43,965 bases of DNA, taken from contig NZ_JASNGB010000007.1 in NCBI RefSeq assembly GCF_030271215.1, positions 553 to 44,517 on the forward strand. The letters are read 5' to 3'. The notes beneath the pieces are model-generated. The model was given only the letters and a program-made list of their open reading frames with translations. It was not told the DNA's origin and made no database searches. Made by a program: the position numbers and the translations under genes. Origin of the DNA: Deinococcus rhizophilus. Lineage in GTDB: Bacteria > Deinococcota > Deinococci > Deinococcales > Deinococcaceae. Shown piece after piece: positions 1 to 11,771 of the stretch (positions are counted from its first letter, which is position 1; each line of letters begins with the position of its first letter).

Positions 1-1911
<1,911 letters not shown>

Positions 1912-1930
1912 CCCAGGGGGTTCTGCCGCT

Positions 1931-1955
1931 CCCCCCATTGGGGGGGTCCTCATTT
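1931..1955 (+). terminator. Hairpin after priA
   Basis: CCCCCC and GGGGGG are separated by ATT (1931-1945) and followed by a T-containing stretch. It lies 20 nt after the priA stop and about 40 nt before the next gene. The loop is short and the T-tract poor, so it is a possible terminator only. Confidence 0.45.
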
Positions 1956-1993
1956 GCGCTGCCCAGCTGAGAACAACCTGAGACACTGCTGAT

Positions 1994-3151
1994 GTGAGAT
2001 TAAGAAGCCCACAGCGAGGTTCCTGGCGTCCGGTGCTTTTGGCGCTGGCGCTGGTCCTCCCCGCGCTGCCGCCTCTGTCGTTCGGTTCGGTGGCGCTGGC
2101 AGCGACCCAGACTGAGCAGTCGGTGCAGGTGCAGGGGCAGGCGCCCTTCACCGGGAATGTGGCGGCGGCACGGCAAGCGGCCATCAATGACGCGGTGCGG
2201 ACGGCCATCGAGCAGGTGCTGGGTGCCTACATCAGCACGTCGAGCACCCTGCGCAGCACCGACGAGTTCGAGCAGTTCCAGCAGCGTCTGATGAAGCGCT
2301 CGGATGGCTTTGGTCGCGTGACGCAGGTGCTGGCCGAGGGTCAACAGGGCAGCCTCTACACTGTGACCGTCCGGGTGGTCGTGGCCCGCCCCAGCCTCGA
2401 ACAAGAACTCAAGGTCTTTCTGGCGCAGAAGGGCGACCCGCGCATCATCGTGGCAATTCCCGAGGAGATCCTGCGCCGGGTCGTCCCTGACCCCGCCGCC
2501 GAGACCGAGGTGCAGCGGGCCCTCATCGCCGCCGGGTACCGGGTGGTGGACCTCAAGCAGACCGAGCTGAACGCCCTGCGAGACGTGCTGCGCGGCGGCA
2601 GCCTGAGCAGTCAGGCGCTCGGCGACCTCGCCACCCGGTTCAAGGCCGACCTGCTGATCACCGGGGAAGCCTTCGCGGAGGAATACGGCACCGTGCTCTC
2701 GCAGCGGGCCTACACGTCCCGACTCGAACTCAAGATCGTGGACCTTGCCACCGGGCAGATCATCTTCAGCGACGCTTTCACGGGGACGGGGACGGCGCCC
2801 ACCGACGCGGTGGCCGGCAAGGCCGCACTGCAGAACGTCGCCAAGACGGCGGTGCCCGCTCTGCCCGGTGCCCTGCTCGGGTGGCTCAGCGGCAGCGGCA
2901 AGGCCGCCGGGCGCACTTTCAGCGTGCGGCTGGTCGGCGTGCCCAGTTTCCGTGCCCTCAACGACACCCTGGCCTCGCTGCGGGCCACGGCCGGGGTGAG
3001 TGCGGCCCTGAACCGCCACTTCGACGCGGCGGGTGCCCAGGTGGAAGTCGAGTACAGCGGCTCCCCTGAGGACCTCGCTGGCCTGCTCGAGGACCTCGGC
3101 CTGTCTGTCACCGGCCTCAGCGCGGGCGAGATCACCGTCTCGTACCGCTAA
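1994..3151 (+). CDS. Secreted FlgT-like protein (flagellar assembly T-type N-terminal domain)
   Basis: 385 residues from a GTG start. An Arg-containing N-terminus precedes a hydrophobic stretch (about residues 13-30) and an Ala-rich cleavage region, indicating export. Residues about 40-140 resemble the FlgT N-terminal/LPP20-like domain: a Q-V-Q-G-Q-A-P entry, then an AARQAAINDAVRTAIEQ helix, and a strand pattern ending in VTVRVVV. Residues about 150-280 look like the nucleotide-free TolB-N/CsgG-like fold of FlgT's middle domain. Deinococcus has no flagella, so a flagellar role is unlikely; an envelope role together with the two secreted proteins downstream is an inference. The stop codon TAA begins a TAATACGG repeat. 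Confidence 0.8.
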   Translation: MRLRSPQRGSWRPVLLALALVLPALPPLSFGSVALAATQTEQSVQVQGQAPFTGNVAAARQAAINDAVRTAIEQVLGAYISTSSTLRSTDEFEQFQQRLMKRSDGFGRVTQVLAEGQQGSLYTVTVRVVVARPSLEQELKVFLAQKGDPRIIVAIPEEILRRVVPDPAAETEVQRALIAAGYRVVDLKQTELNALRDVLRGGSLSSQALGDLATRFKADLLITGEAFAEEYGTVLSQRAYTSRLELKIVDLATGQIIFSDAFTGTGTAPTDAVAGKAALQNVAKTAVPALPGALLGWLSGSGKAAGRTFSVRLVGVPSFRALNDTLASLRATAGVSAALNRHFDAAGAQVEVEYSGSPEDLAGLLEDLGLSVTGLSAGEITVSYR

Positions 3152-3192
3152 TACGGATTCCGATTGAACAATTCTAAAAACTGTTCAATCCG
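3149..3192 (+). repeat. Stop-codon-proximal inverted repeat (TRATACGG family, copy A)
   Basis: Begins with the TAA stop of the FlgT-like gene and continues ATACGGATTCCGATTGAACA. GATTGAACA (3162-3170) pairs perfectly with TGTTCAATC (3182-3190) around an 11-nt A/T-rich loop. Similar ATACGG..TC.G starts occur at 43361 and, on the minus strand, near 42380 and 43494. Confidence 0.6.
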
Positions 3193-3240
3193 GGCACAGC
3201 GAGCAGGAAATCGCATAAACCCTCACCCCAAGGAGAACCC

Positions 3241-3936
3241 ATGCAGAAGGTGCTGATCACCGCCGCCCTGTGCGCCGGGCTCGCGCAGGCGCAGGCCGCC
3301 GACACGCCCGTCACCCCCCAGCAGTTCGTGAACACCGAGGGCGTGCAAGCTGCCTACACCGTGCGGGGCGACCAGCTCAGTCCGGTGGACGCCCTCGCGC
3401 TGATGCGGCAATGCACCCTGTCCGGCGCCTCGCCCGTGGACACCAACCGTGACGGTCGCAACGACACCCTGCGCGTCTACGGTTTCGGCATCGTGCCCGC
3501 GCAGGTGTATCAGGCGCGGGGAGTGACCGCGCTCGCTCCCGCCATGCAAAAGGCGGAGCTGCGGGCCAATGGCGCCGCCGCCGAGTTCTTCGGGGGCCTG
3601 CGGACGGCGGTCGCGCGGGGCCTGGACACCCAGGACACCACCGCCAGCGTCGTGGACGGCGGCGACCTGAAGCTCTCCAATCTCGCCGTGGAAACGGTGC
3701 GCGAGAGCATCCGTACGGGCGCCCAGGCCGTGCTGCGCGGCGGCCGGGTGACCGGGCACCGTCTCGTCAGCCTGGGGACCCAGGGGCTATGTGTGGTGGC
3801 CCGTTACGAACTGCCGCTCGATCAGCGCTCCGCTGCCGCCGCCTCGCCTGCCCCACGCGGTGCCCTGCCGGGTGGTCCGGCCCCGGTCGGTTCGGGCTTC
3901 CTCCTGCCCCCGCCCGGCACCAGCGGCGACTTCTGA
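3241..3936 (+). CDS. Secreted protein of unknown function with calcium-loop-like motif
   Basis: 231 residues; AAGGAGAA lies just before the ATG. Residues 1-20 form a short signal peptide ending AQAQAA. The mature part contains a DTNRDGRND segment (about residues 67-75) resembling calcium-binding loops with Asp/Asn at alternate positions, then an alpha/beta region of about 100 residues, and a low-complexity Ala/Pro/Gly tail after residue 200. I do not recognise the family. It is co-directional with, and between, the FlgT-like (89-nt gap) and CsgG-like (41-nt gap) genes, so it is probably the middle gene of one operon. Its role is unknown. Confidence 0.8.
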   Translation: MQKVLITAALCAGLAQAQAADTPVTPQQFVNTEGVQAAYTVRGDQLSPVDALALMRQCTLSGASPVDTNRDGRNDTLRVYGFGIVPAQVYQARGVTALAPAMQKAELRANGAAAEFFGGLRTAVARGLDTQDTTASVVDGGDLKLSNLAVETVRESIRTGAQAVLRGGRVTGHRLVSLGTQGLCVVARYELPLDQRSAAAASPAPRGALPGGPAPVGSGFLLPPPGTSGDF

Positions 3937-3977
3937 CCGTTTCTGTCCCTCGCCCTCTCAACTTCAAGGAGCCTCTC

Positions 3978-4622
3978 ATGACCCACCTGCGCCTGCTCGC
4001 CCTGACCCTCGCCCTCGCCGCGCCCGCCGCCGCTCAGACCACGGCCACCCCGGCGGCTCCGGCCACGCCCGCGCCGGTCACTGCCGCCCCCGCCCTGCCG
4101 CAGGGTCAGGTCAACATCGCCGTGGGAACCTTCCGCTGCAAGGCGGCCAGGTGCTCGTCTGATCTGGGCGACGGCATCTCCGACGCCCTGACGACCGCGC
4201 TGCTGAACACCGGCAAGTTCGCCGTCTACGAGCGCGAGAACACCGGGCAGCTCACCGAGGAAGCGTTCCTGAGCGGCGGCGCGGCCTTCGAGGGCACCGA
4301 TCTCCTGATTTTCGGCTCGATTACCCAGTACGAGCCCGAAGCGTCCTCGGGCGGGATCAGCTTCATGGGCCTGTCCCTGGGGCAGAAGAAGAGCACCGTC
4401 GCCATGGACCTGCGAATTGTGGACGTAAAGACCCGGCGCATCATCGGCGGTACCCAGGTCAAGGGCGAGGCGCAGGGCAGCAGCTTCAACCTGAGTGGCA
4501 TCCTGCCCATGAACCTTGGTGGCAAATCCAGCCCGCAGATCGAGGCGGCCATCAGCGCGATGCTGAACGACGCCGTGCAGCAGCTGCTGCTCAAGGTGCC
4601 CGCAGGCTACTACCGCAACTGA
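3978..4622 (+). CDS. Secreted CsgG-like protein
   Basis: 214 residues from the ATG that follows AAGGAG; a longer upstream frame is ignored because this start has both a ribosome-binding site and a signal peptide (residues 1-20, ending AAAQ). The mature protein resembles CsgG/TolB-N-type domains: INIAVGTF-like first strand, DGISDALTTALLNTGKF helix-strand, VYERE, then LLIFGSITQY and a MDLRIVDVKTRRI strand pair. CsgG itself is the lipid-anchored curli secretion pore; this protein has no lipobox, so it is not expected to be lipidated, and no curli genes are nearby. Two Cys (RCKAARC) could form a disulfide. It is the last gene of the 1994-4622 cluster. Confidence 0.82.
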   Translation: MTHLRLLALTLALAAPAAAQTTATPAAPATPAPVTAAPALPQGQVNIAVGTFRCKAARCSSDLGDGISDALTTALLNTGKFAVYERENTGQLTEEAFLSGGAAFEGTDLLIFGSITQYEPEASSGGISFMGLSLGQKKSTVAMDLRIVDVKTRRIIGGTQVKGEAQGSSFNLSGILPMNLGGKSSPQIEAAISAMLNDAVQQLLLKVPAGYYRN

Positions 4623-4724
4623 GCGAGGGGCCTGGTCAGGCTGGGGAGTTGGGGACGCTGCGGTCCCATGTCCCCGGCCTGACCCTTTTCTTGACCTTTT
4701 TCCGGCCCATCTGCCCCGCCGGGC

Positions 4725-4730
4725 TAGACT
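4725..4730 (+). promoter_or_regulatory. -10 box TAGACT, leaderless-type
   Basis: TAGACT lies 7 nt before the ATG at 4738, too close for a Shine-Dalgarno, as in leaderless Deinococcus genes. Confidence 0.55.
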
Positions 4731-4737
4731 GCCCCGC

Positions 4738-5472
4738 ATGATCCGCCTCGCCGTGCTCTCGGACCTGCACGCCAACCTGGAGGCGACGCTGGCCGTGCAC
4801 GCCGACGTGCAGCGACGTGGCCTGAACGAACTCTGGGTGCTGGGCGACCTCGTGGGCAAGGGGCCGCGCCCCCGCGAGGTCGTGGAATGGACGCAGGCCC
4901 ACGCCACCCGCGTCATCCAGGGCAACTGGGACGCCCGCGTCGCCGGGGCCACCAACCGGCCCCAGGACCTCTGGCCGCGCTCCCGCCTGACGCCGGAGCA
5001 GCTCGCCTACCTCGCCGGGCTGCCCTACGGCATCGAGGAACAGTTCGGGGGGGCGTGGTGGCGCTTTGTCCACGCCTCCAGCAAGGGCCTGTTCCACCGC
5101 CTGTATCCGCACTCCAGCCTCGCCGAGCAGCTCGACGCCTACCTGCCCAACCCGCAGTTCGCCCTGCGCCAGCACGCCGACGCGCTGGTCTACGCCGATG
5201 TCCACGAGACGCTGATGCTGGACGTGGAGGGCCGCCCGCTGATCAACACGGGCTCGGTGGGCAATCCGCTCGACAGCACGCTGCCCAGTTACCTGATTCT
5301 GGAGTTCGACCCCAACGGTCCTGCCCACAGCGCCACCTTCGTGCGCCTGACCTACAACCGCGACGCGGAAATCGCGGCGGCCGAGGCCAGTGGTATGCCC
5401 TTTACCCGCGAGTACATCGCGGAGCTGCTGACCGGGGCGTACCAGAAACGGCGGGCGCGAACGGGGGAGTAG
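4738..5472 (+). CDS. Metallophosphoesterase (YfcE/MPE family)
   Basis: 244 residues, leaderless-type ATG start. The calcineurin-like phosphoesterase motifs are in order: SDLHANL (residues 8-14, metal-binding D and H), GDLVGKGP (about 40-47), GNWD (about 62-65, in place of GNHD as in several COG0639-like members), a His in FVHASS (about 112), and a C-terminal NTGSVGNP segment. The usual GHTH is replaced by ADVHE (about 162-166). Such enzymes hydrolyse phosphodiesters or phosphomonoesters using two metals; the substrate here cannot be read from sequence. It stands alone and converges on the membrane protein gene at 5573. Confidence 0.85.
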   Translation: MIRLAVLSDLHANLEATLAVHADVQRRGLNELWVLGDLVGKGPRPREVVEWTQAHATRVIQGNWDARVAGATNRPQDLWPRSRLTPEQLAYLAGLPYGIEEQFGGAWWRFVHASSKGLFHRLYPHSSLAEQLDAYLPNPQFALRQHADALVYADVHETLMLDVEGRPLINTGSVGNPLDSTLPSYLILEFDPNGPAHSATFVRLTYNRDAEIAAAEASGMPFTREYIAELLTGAYQKRRARTGE

Positions 5473-5516
5473 GGCGAGGAAGCAAGGGGCACCCTGGCAG
5501 GTGGACCGTGGAAAGA

Positions 5517-5562
5517 GCAGACCCCGCACGCGGCGGGGTGTGTGCGGTTCTCTCTGGTCTGC
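5517..5562. terminator. Nested hairpins between convergent genes
   Basis: ACCCCGC (5521-5527) pairs with GCGGGGT (5533-5539), and an alternative outer pairing joins GCAGACC (5517-5523) with GGTCTGC (5556-5562). The site lies between convergent genes and could stop transcription from either side; there is no strong T-tract. Confidence 0.4.
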
Positions 5563-5572
5563 GTTCCGCGCT

Positions 5573-6358
5573 TTACGCTCCCAGCTCCCCCCGTTCCCGC
5601 ATCGCTTCGCGCAGCTTGGTCGGCTCCAGCAGGCTCGCGCCCGCCCCGTAGCGGCGCTTCACGGCGCTCTGCACCAGCCACAGCGCCAGGGCCACCCCCG
5701 CGAGGCTGATGACCAGTCCCGGCACCCGCATGATCGCGTTGACCTCGGCGACCTGCGCGTTGAAGGCGTCCGAGCCGAACCCGGCGGTCACGCGGGCATA
5801 GTTGACCACGCTGTTGACCACCCCGCCGATCAGGTCCACCACCGCAAAGGCCACCGTCGCCCCGACCAGTCCCCGGTGCACCAGGGGGTCGCGCATCGCC
5901 TGCTGGCTCGCGGCCCGTTCCTCCGGCTTCTCGCCCAGGCTCGCGGCGTCCAGAAACACCCGGAAGAGGGGCACCCGCGTGCCCGCGCTGATCAGGAAAA
6001 AGAGGCCGACGAGGTACGACCGCGCACTGTCTTTGATCGCGTACCAGAAGCCGTCCACGTACCAGAACGCCAGCGCCCCCGAGAAGATCGCCCCCGCCCC
6101 GCCGATCAGCGCCACCGGGCTGACATTGCGGTTCACGAACAGGTCGACGAGGACATACACGACCGGAATCAGCGCCGCGATCACGTAGGCCTTGATGTTC
6201 CCCGCTGTGCCCCCGCCCAGCAGTTCTGCCACGCTGATGCCAGTGGTCAGGATGTTCGGACTCAGGATCAGGATGGGAATGACGAGCGTGAAGACGAGGT
6301 CCCAGACAGTCTTGGGAACCCCGGTGCGCGGACGGGCGGCGGGGGAGGGCGCGGTCAT
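5573..6358 (-). CDS. VC0807-like integral membrane protein
   Basis: 261 residues; the ATG at 6358 is chosen because the extension upstream reads through non-membrane, low-complexity sequence. The N-terminus (residues 1-16) is polar, followed by about six hydrophobic helices (IPILILS, AYVIAALIPVVYVLVDLF, ALIGGAGAIFSGALAF, SYLVGLFFLISAG and two near the C-terminus). The pattern, and an FRVFLD segment after helix 4, fits the VC0807/DUF3159-type family of unknown function. It ends with a charged tail (LREAMRERGELGA). A small dispersed repeat occupies the space upstream of it. Confidence 0.75.
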   Translation of the reverse strand: MTAPSPAARPRTGVPKTVWDLVFTLVIPILILSPNILTTGISVAELLGGGTAGNIKAYVIAALIPVVYVLVDLFVNRNVSPVALIGGAGAIFSGALAFWYVDGFWYAIKDSARSYLVGLFFLISAGTRVPLFRVFLDAASLGEKPEERAASQQAMRDPLVHRGLVGATVAFAVVDLIGGVVNSVVNYARVTAGFGSDAFNAQVAEVNAIMRVPGLVISLAGVALALWLVQSAVKRRYGAGASLLEPTKLREAMRERGELGA

Positions 6359-6443
6359 GGTCGCTATTGTCTCACCCGCACATGTGGCGTGTGGCCTGCC
6401 GCACGTGGGAGGCAGGAGCGCAGGCTGAGACTCGGGCCCCTTC

Positions 6444-6569
6444 AGAGCATGGGGCAGAATGACGGCCCCCGGGGCACAGCACCCCAGGCTGCCCCATACT
6501 CCTGTCCCATTCCCTCGCTTCGCTCGGCCAACGAATGCGGAACGGCACCGCATTCTTATGGCAAATGCG

Positions 6570-6572
<3 letters not shown>
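6444..6572 (-). repeat. Dispersed hairpin repeat, copy 1
   Basis: Shares long identical stretches with 43503-43664, for example GACGGCCCCCGGGG, CGCTCGGCCAACGAATGCGG and CCGCATTCTTATGGCAAATG. Hairpin 1 is GAG-c-ATGGGGCAG (6445-6457) with CTGCCCCAT-a-CTC (6489-6501), enclosing a GGGG/CCCC pair with a 7-nt loop. Hairpin 2 is GAATGCGG (6533-6540) with CCGCATTC (6548-6555). Its right end (CTA at 6570-6572) is, on the minus strand, the TAG stop codon of the adjacent cbiX-like gene. Confidence 0.85.
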
Positions 6573-7985
<1,413 letters not shown>

Positions 7986-8177
7986 ACGGCGGGCACTCTA
8001 GCAGCGCTCCCGCCGCGCGATTGTCCCCACGGCTCAGGTCTGGCCTCGCCCCGGCCCGCAACGTGACCCCGGCATGAATCTTTCCAGCAGCCCCCCTCAC
8101 GCACGCCCGGCTCCGGCTGCTTAGGGTGGGGAGGCAGCCCAGATCCTTTTCCCCCCCCATTCCCAGGAGGTAATCCC

Positions 8178-8603
8178 ATGTTCTTCCAGCAACGTGACCG
8201 CCACGAGCAGATGGCCCGCCTTGACCCCCGCGACACCAACATGGACGGCGTGGTCAGCCCGCAGGAAGCGGCGGCGTACATCCAGGACTACATGCGGGAC
8301 GCCTCCCCGCAGGAGCGCGACCAGATCATGCGCGAGTACTTCTCGCAGATGAGCCCGCAGGATCGTCAGCAGATGGGCGACGCGATGGTCCAGAGCCCCT
8401 ACAGCCCGGTGCAGAACGTGCGCTACGACGACCCGGGCGACCTCGCGGACGCCTACACCCGCACCGCGCAGGCCCCCGCGCAGGACGGCCGCAGCCCGCT
8501 GGAAGCCGCCTTCGGGCAGGGCGGCGCCCTGGGCAACCCCATGGTCAAGGCGGGCCTCGTCGGCCTCGCGGCGATGATCGGCTCCAAGATGCTGCGCCGC
8601 TGA
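8178..8603 (+). CDS. Small EF-hand-like protein
   Basis: 141 residues with a strong AGGAGGT ribosome-binding site 8 nt upstream. Residues about 16-35 contain a textbook 12-residue EF-hand loop, DTNMDGVVSPQE, with acidic or polar residues at positions 1, 3, 5, 9 and 12. A charged helical stretch with repeated DASPQER / MSPQDRQ units follows (residues 40-70), then a Pro/Gln linker, and a hydrophobic C-terminal helix (MVKAGLVGLAAMIGSKML) that could touch the membrane. Only one loop is present, so pairing with a partner or dimerisation would be needed for canonical calcium binding. No family name is assigned. A terminator follows. Confidence 0.82.
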   Translation: MFFQQRDRHEQMARLDPRDTNMDGVVSPQEAAAYIQDYMRDASPQERDQIMREYFSQMSPQDRQQMGDAMVQSPYSPVQNVRYDDPGDLADAYTRTAQAPAQDGRSPLEAAFGQGGALGNPMVKAGLVGLAAMIGSKMLRR

Positions 8604-8629
8604 GGGAGTCATGTTCCCCCGCGCCTCTG

Positions 8630-8652
8630 GCCCCAGTGCCGGGGGCGTTTTG
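8630..8652 (+). terminator. Rho-independent terminator after the EF-hand gene
   Basis: GCCCC (8630-8634) pairs with GGGGC (8642-8646), followed by GTTTT, 27 nt after the stop codon. Confidence 0.65.
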
Positions 8653-8659
8653 ACGTTGG

Positions 8660-8710
8660 GCTCCTGAGTGCGGACGGTTCCTGAGTGCGGACGCCTCCTG
8701 GGTGCGGGGC
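8660..8710 (+). repeat. Three 17-bp tandem direct repeats
   Basis: TCCTGAGTGCGGACG occurs at 8662-8676 and 8679-8693, and a diverged copy TCCTGGGTGCGGGGC at 8696-8710, all at a strict 17-nt period. They lie in the 168-nt space between the EF-hand gene terminator and the M20 peptidase start, a position suited to a protein-binding array upstream of a promoter. Confidence 0.75.
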
Positions 8711-8771
8711 AGTTCATGAAGGCCGCCGGGAGGCCAGCACACCGCCCGCGCCCGCTACAATCGCCCGCGAC

Positions 8772-9860
8772 ATGCCCCTCTCGTACCTCACGCGCATCGC
8801 GCAGACGCCCGCGCCCACCTTCGACGAGGGGGAGCGGGGGGCGCTGATAGCGGCGCTGTGGCAGGAGCTGGGCTACCGCACCGAGCGCGACGAGGTGGGC
8901 AACGTCCTGACCCGCCTGACCCCGCCGGGCACCGAGGGCAGGCCCGCGCTGCTGCTCGCCGCGCACCTCGACACCGTCTTTTCCCGCGCCACCGACGTGA
9001 CGGTCCGCGAGGAAGGCGGCAAGCTGATCGGCCCCGGCGTGGGCGACAACAGCGCGAGTCTCGCGGTGCTGACCGCGCTGCTGCGCGACCTGCGCGGGGG
9101 GGCCGGGGAGGGGCTGCGACGCCCGCTGTGGGTCGCCGCCAACGTCGCGGAGGAGGGTTTGGGCGACCTGCGGGGGGCCAAGCACCTGCTCGGGGCGCAC
9201 CGCGAGCGGCTGGGGGCCTTTGTCGCCGTGGACGGCTACCTGGGGGTCGCGGTCACCCGTGCGGTGGGGGTGCGGCGCTACCGCGCGACCTTCGTGGGGC
9301 CGGGGGGCCACTCCTGGGGAGATCAAGCGCCGAGTGCGCTGCACGCGCTGGGCATGGCGGTTCACGACCTCTACGCCCTGCACCGCCCGGTGTCGCCGCG
9401 CACCACCCTGAATGTGGGACTGGCCTCGGGGGGCACCAGCGTGAATTCCATCGCTGGAAGCGCCGAAGTGCTGCTCGACCTGCGCTCGCTGGACCCGGAG
9501 CTGCTGGCCGACCTCGACCGCCGGGCGCAGGGGGTGCTGCACGCGGCGGCCCGTGCGGTGGGGGTAAACCTGCGGCTGGAACGGGTGGGCGACCGCCCCG
9601 GCGGCGAGCTGGGGTCCGGGCCGCTGCTTGACCTCGCCCGTGAGGCCGCCCGCGAGGGCCGCACCGAGTTGCGGCTGGCGTCGAGCAGCACCGACGCCAA
9701 TGCCGCTGCCCCCCACGGCCTGCCCGCCATCGCCCTCGGCGTTTACCGGGGCGGCAACGCCCACCGCGAGGACGAGTGGGTGCAGGCCAGCAGCCTGGGG
9801 CCGGGGCTGCGCTTCCTGTCGCGGGTGGTCTCGCTGTACCAGCGGCGCCCGGTGGCCTGA
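8772..9860 (+). CDS. M20-family metallopeptidase/deacylase
   Basis: 362 residues from the ATG at 8772; TACAAT lies 10 nt upstream. Motifs of the M20 dinuclear zinc hydrolases appear in order: AAHLDTVFS (His ligand and HxD, about residue 62), VGDNSAS (bridging Asp, about 92), VAEEGLGDL (catalytic Glu pair, about 127), then a smaller dimerisation domain containing GPGGHSWG (about 178), and a late DANAAAPHG and GNAHREDEW (last ligand His). Members cleave peptides or N-acylated amino acids; the substrate is not predictable. No signal peptide, so cytoplasmic. A T7-tailed terminator follows directly. Confidence 0.88.
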   Translation: MPLSYLTRIAQTPAPTFDEGERGALIAALWQELGYRTERDEVGNVLTRLTPPGTEGRPALLLAAHLDTVFSRATDVTVREEGGKLIGPGVGDNSASLAVLTALLRDLRGGAGEGLRRPLWVAANVAEEGLGDLRGAKHLLGAHRERLGAFVAVDGYLGVAVTRAVGVRRYRATFVGPGGHSWGDQAPSALHALGMAVHDLYALHRPVSPRTTLNVGLASGGTSVNSIAGSAEVLLDLRSLDPELLADLDRRAQGVLHAAARAVGVNLRLERVGDRPGGELGSGPLLDLAREAAREGRTELRLASSSTDANAAAPHGLPAIALGVYRGGNAHREDEWVQASSLGPGLRFLSRVVSLYQRRPVA

Positions 9861-9861
9861 G

Positions 9862-9888
9862 GCGGTCCCGCCCCGGGCCGCTTTTTTT
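9862..9888 (+). terminator. Rho-independent terminator after the M20 gene
   Basis: GCGG-t-CCCG (9862-9870) folds back on CGGG-CCGC (9874-9881) with one bulged T and is followed by seven T residues. Confidence 0.85.
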
Positions 9889-9952
9889 GTGACCTGCACG
9901 GCATTCCCGCCCCACCAACTTCCCATCTGCTCGGGGCAGAATGGGGGGACCC

Positions 9953-11269
<1,317 letters not shown>

Positions 11270-11297
11270 CTTGTCTTCCGTGGCCCTCCCGGACGCT

Positions 11298-11690
11298 TCA
11301 CAGCCGCCGGGAAGGCTTTCCCGTGGCCCAGCCCAGGAGCAGGCCGAGCAGCGCCGGGAGGGTGAACAGCAGCAGGAAGCCCAGCGTGTCGCTGTCTCCG
11401 ATCAGGTTGCCCAGCGGTCGGCCCAGCGCCACGTTCAGCGGGCTGCCCAGCCACGCCAGAGCGGTCCATACCCCGCCTTCCAGTCCCCGCGCCTCCACCG
11501 CGTTTTCCAGCCAGCGCACCCCCAGCAGCCCCAGGGTCTGGAGTGCGAGGGCAGGCAGCAGCACCAGCACCGCGCCGGGTCCCCGCACCGCCCGCCCCGC
11601 CAGGAACCCCAGCAGCAGCGGCCCCAGGACCGGCAGCCAGCCCACCAGCAGGGCGACGAGCAGCAGCATCCCCACGTGGATCCAGAGCAT
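11298..11690 (-). CDS. Small membrane protein of unknown function
   Basis: 130 residues with about four hydrophobic helices: residues 3-30, 38-60, a middle helix around 75-95 and LGFLLLFTLPALLGLLLGWA at 103-122, ending with a basic tail (GKPSRRL). There is no recognised domain. It is on the same strand as, and 81 nt downstream of, the MFS transporter gene, so the two may be cotranscribed. It converges on the S41 peptidase gene with a 28-nt gap. The reading frame has the codon bias of its neighbours, which supports a real gene. Confidence 0.65.
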   Translation of the reverse strand: MLWIHVGMLLLVALLVGWLPVLGPLLLGFLAGRAVRGPGAVLVLLPALALQTLGLLGVRWLENAVEARGLEGGVWTALAWLGSPLNVALGRPLGNLIGDSDTLGFLLLFTLPALLGLLLGWATGKPSRRL

Positions 11691-11771
11691 GGCCCCAGTG
11701 TAGTCCAGCCGCCCTGATCCCCGCCCGGACGCTGGCCCCCTTGCCGTGAAGAGGGCGCGCCCCCCCCGCGC

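Noticed and set aside
8660..8710. CRISPR array
   Set aside because: The 17-nt units are contiguous with no unique spacers, and no cas genes are present.
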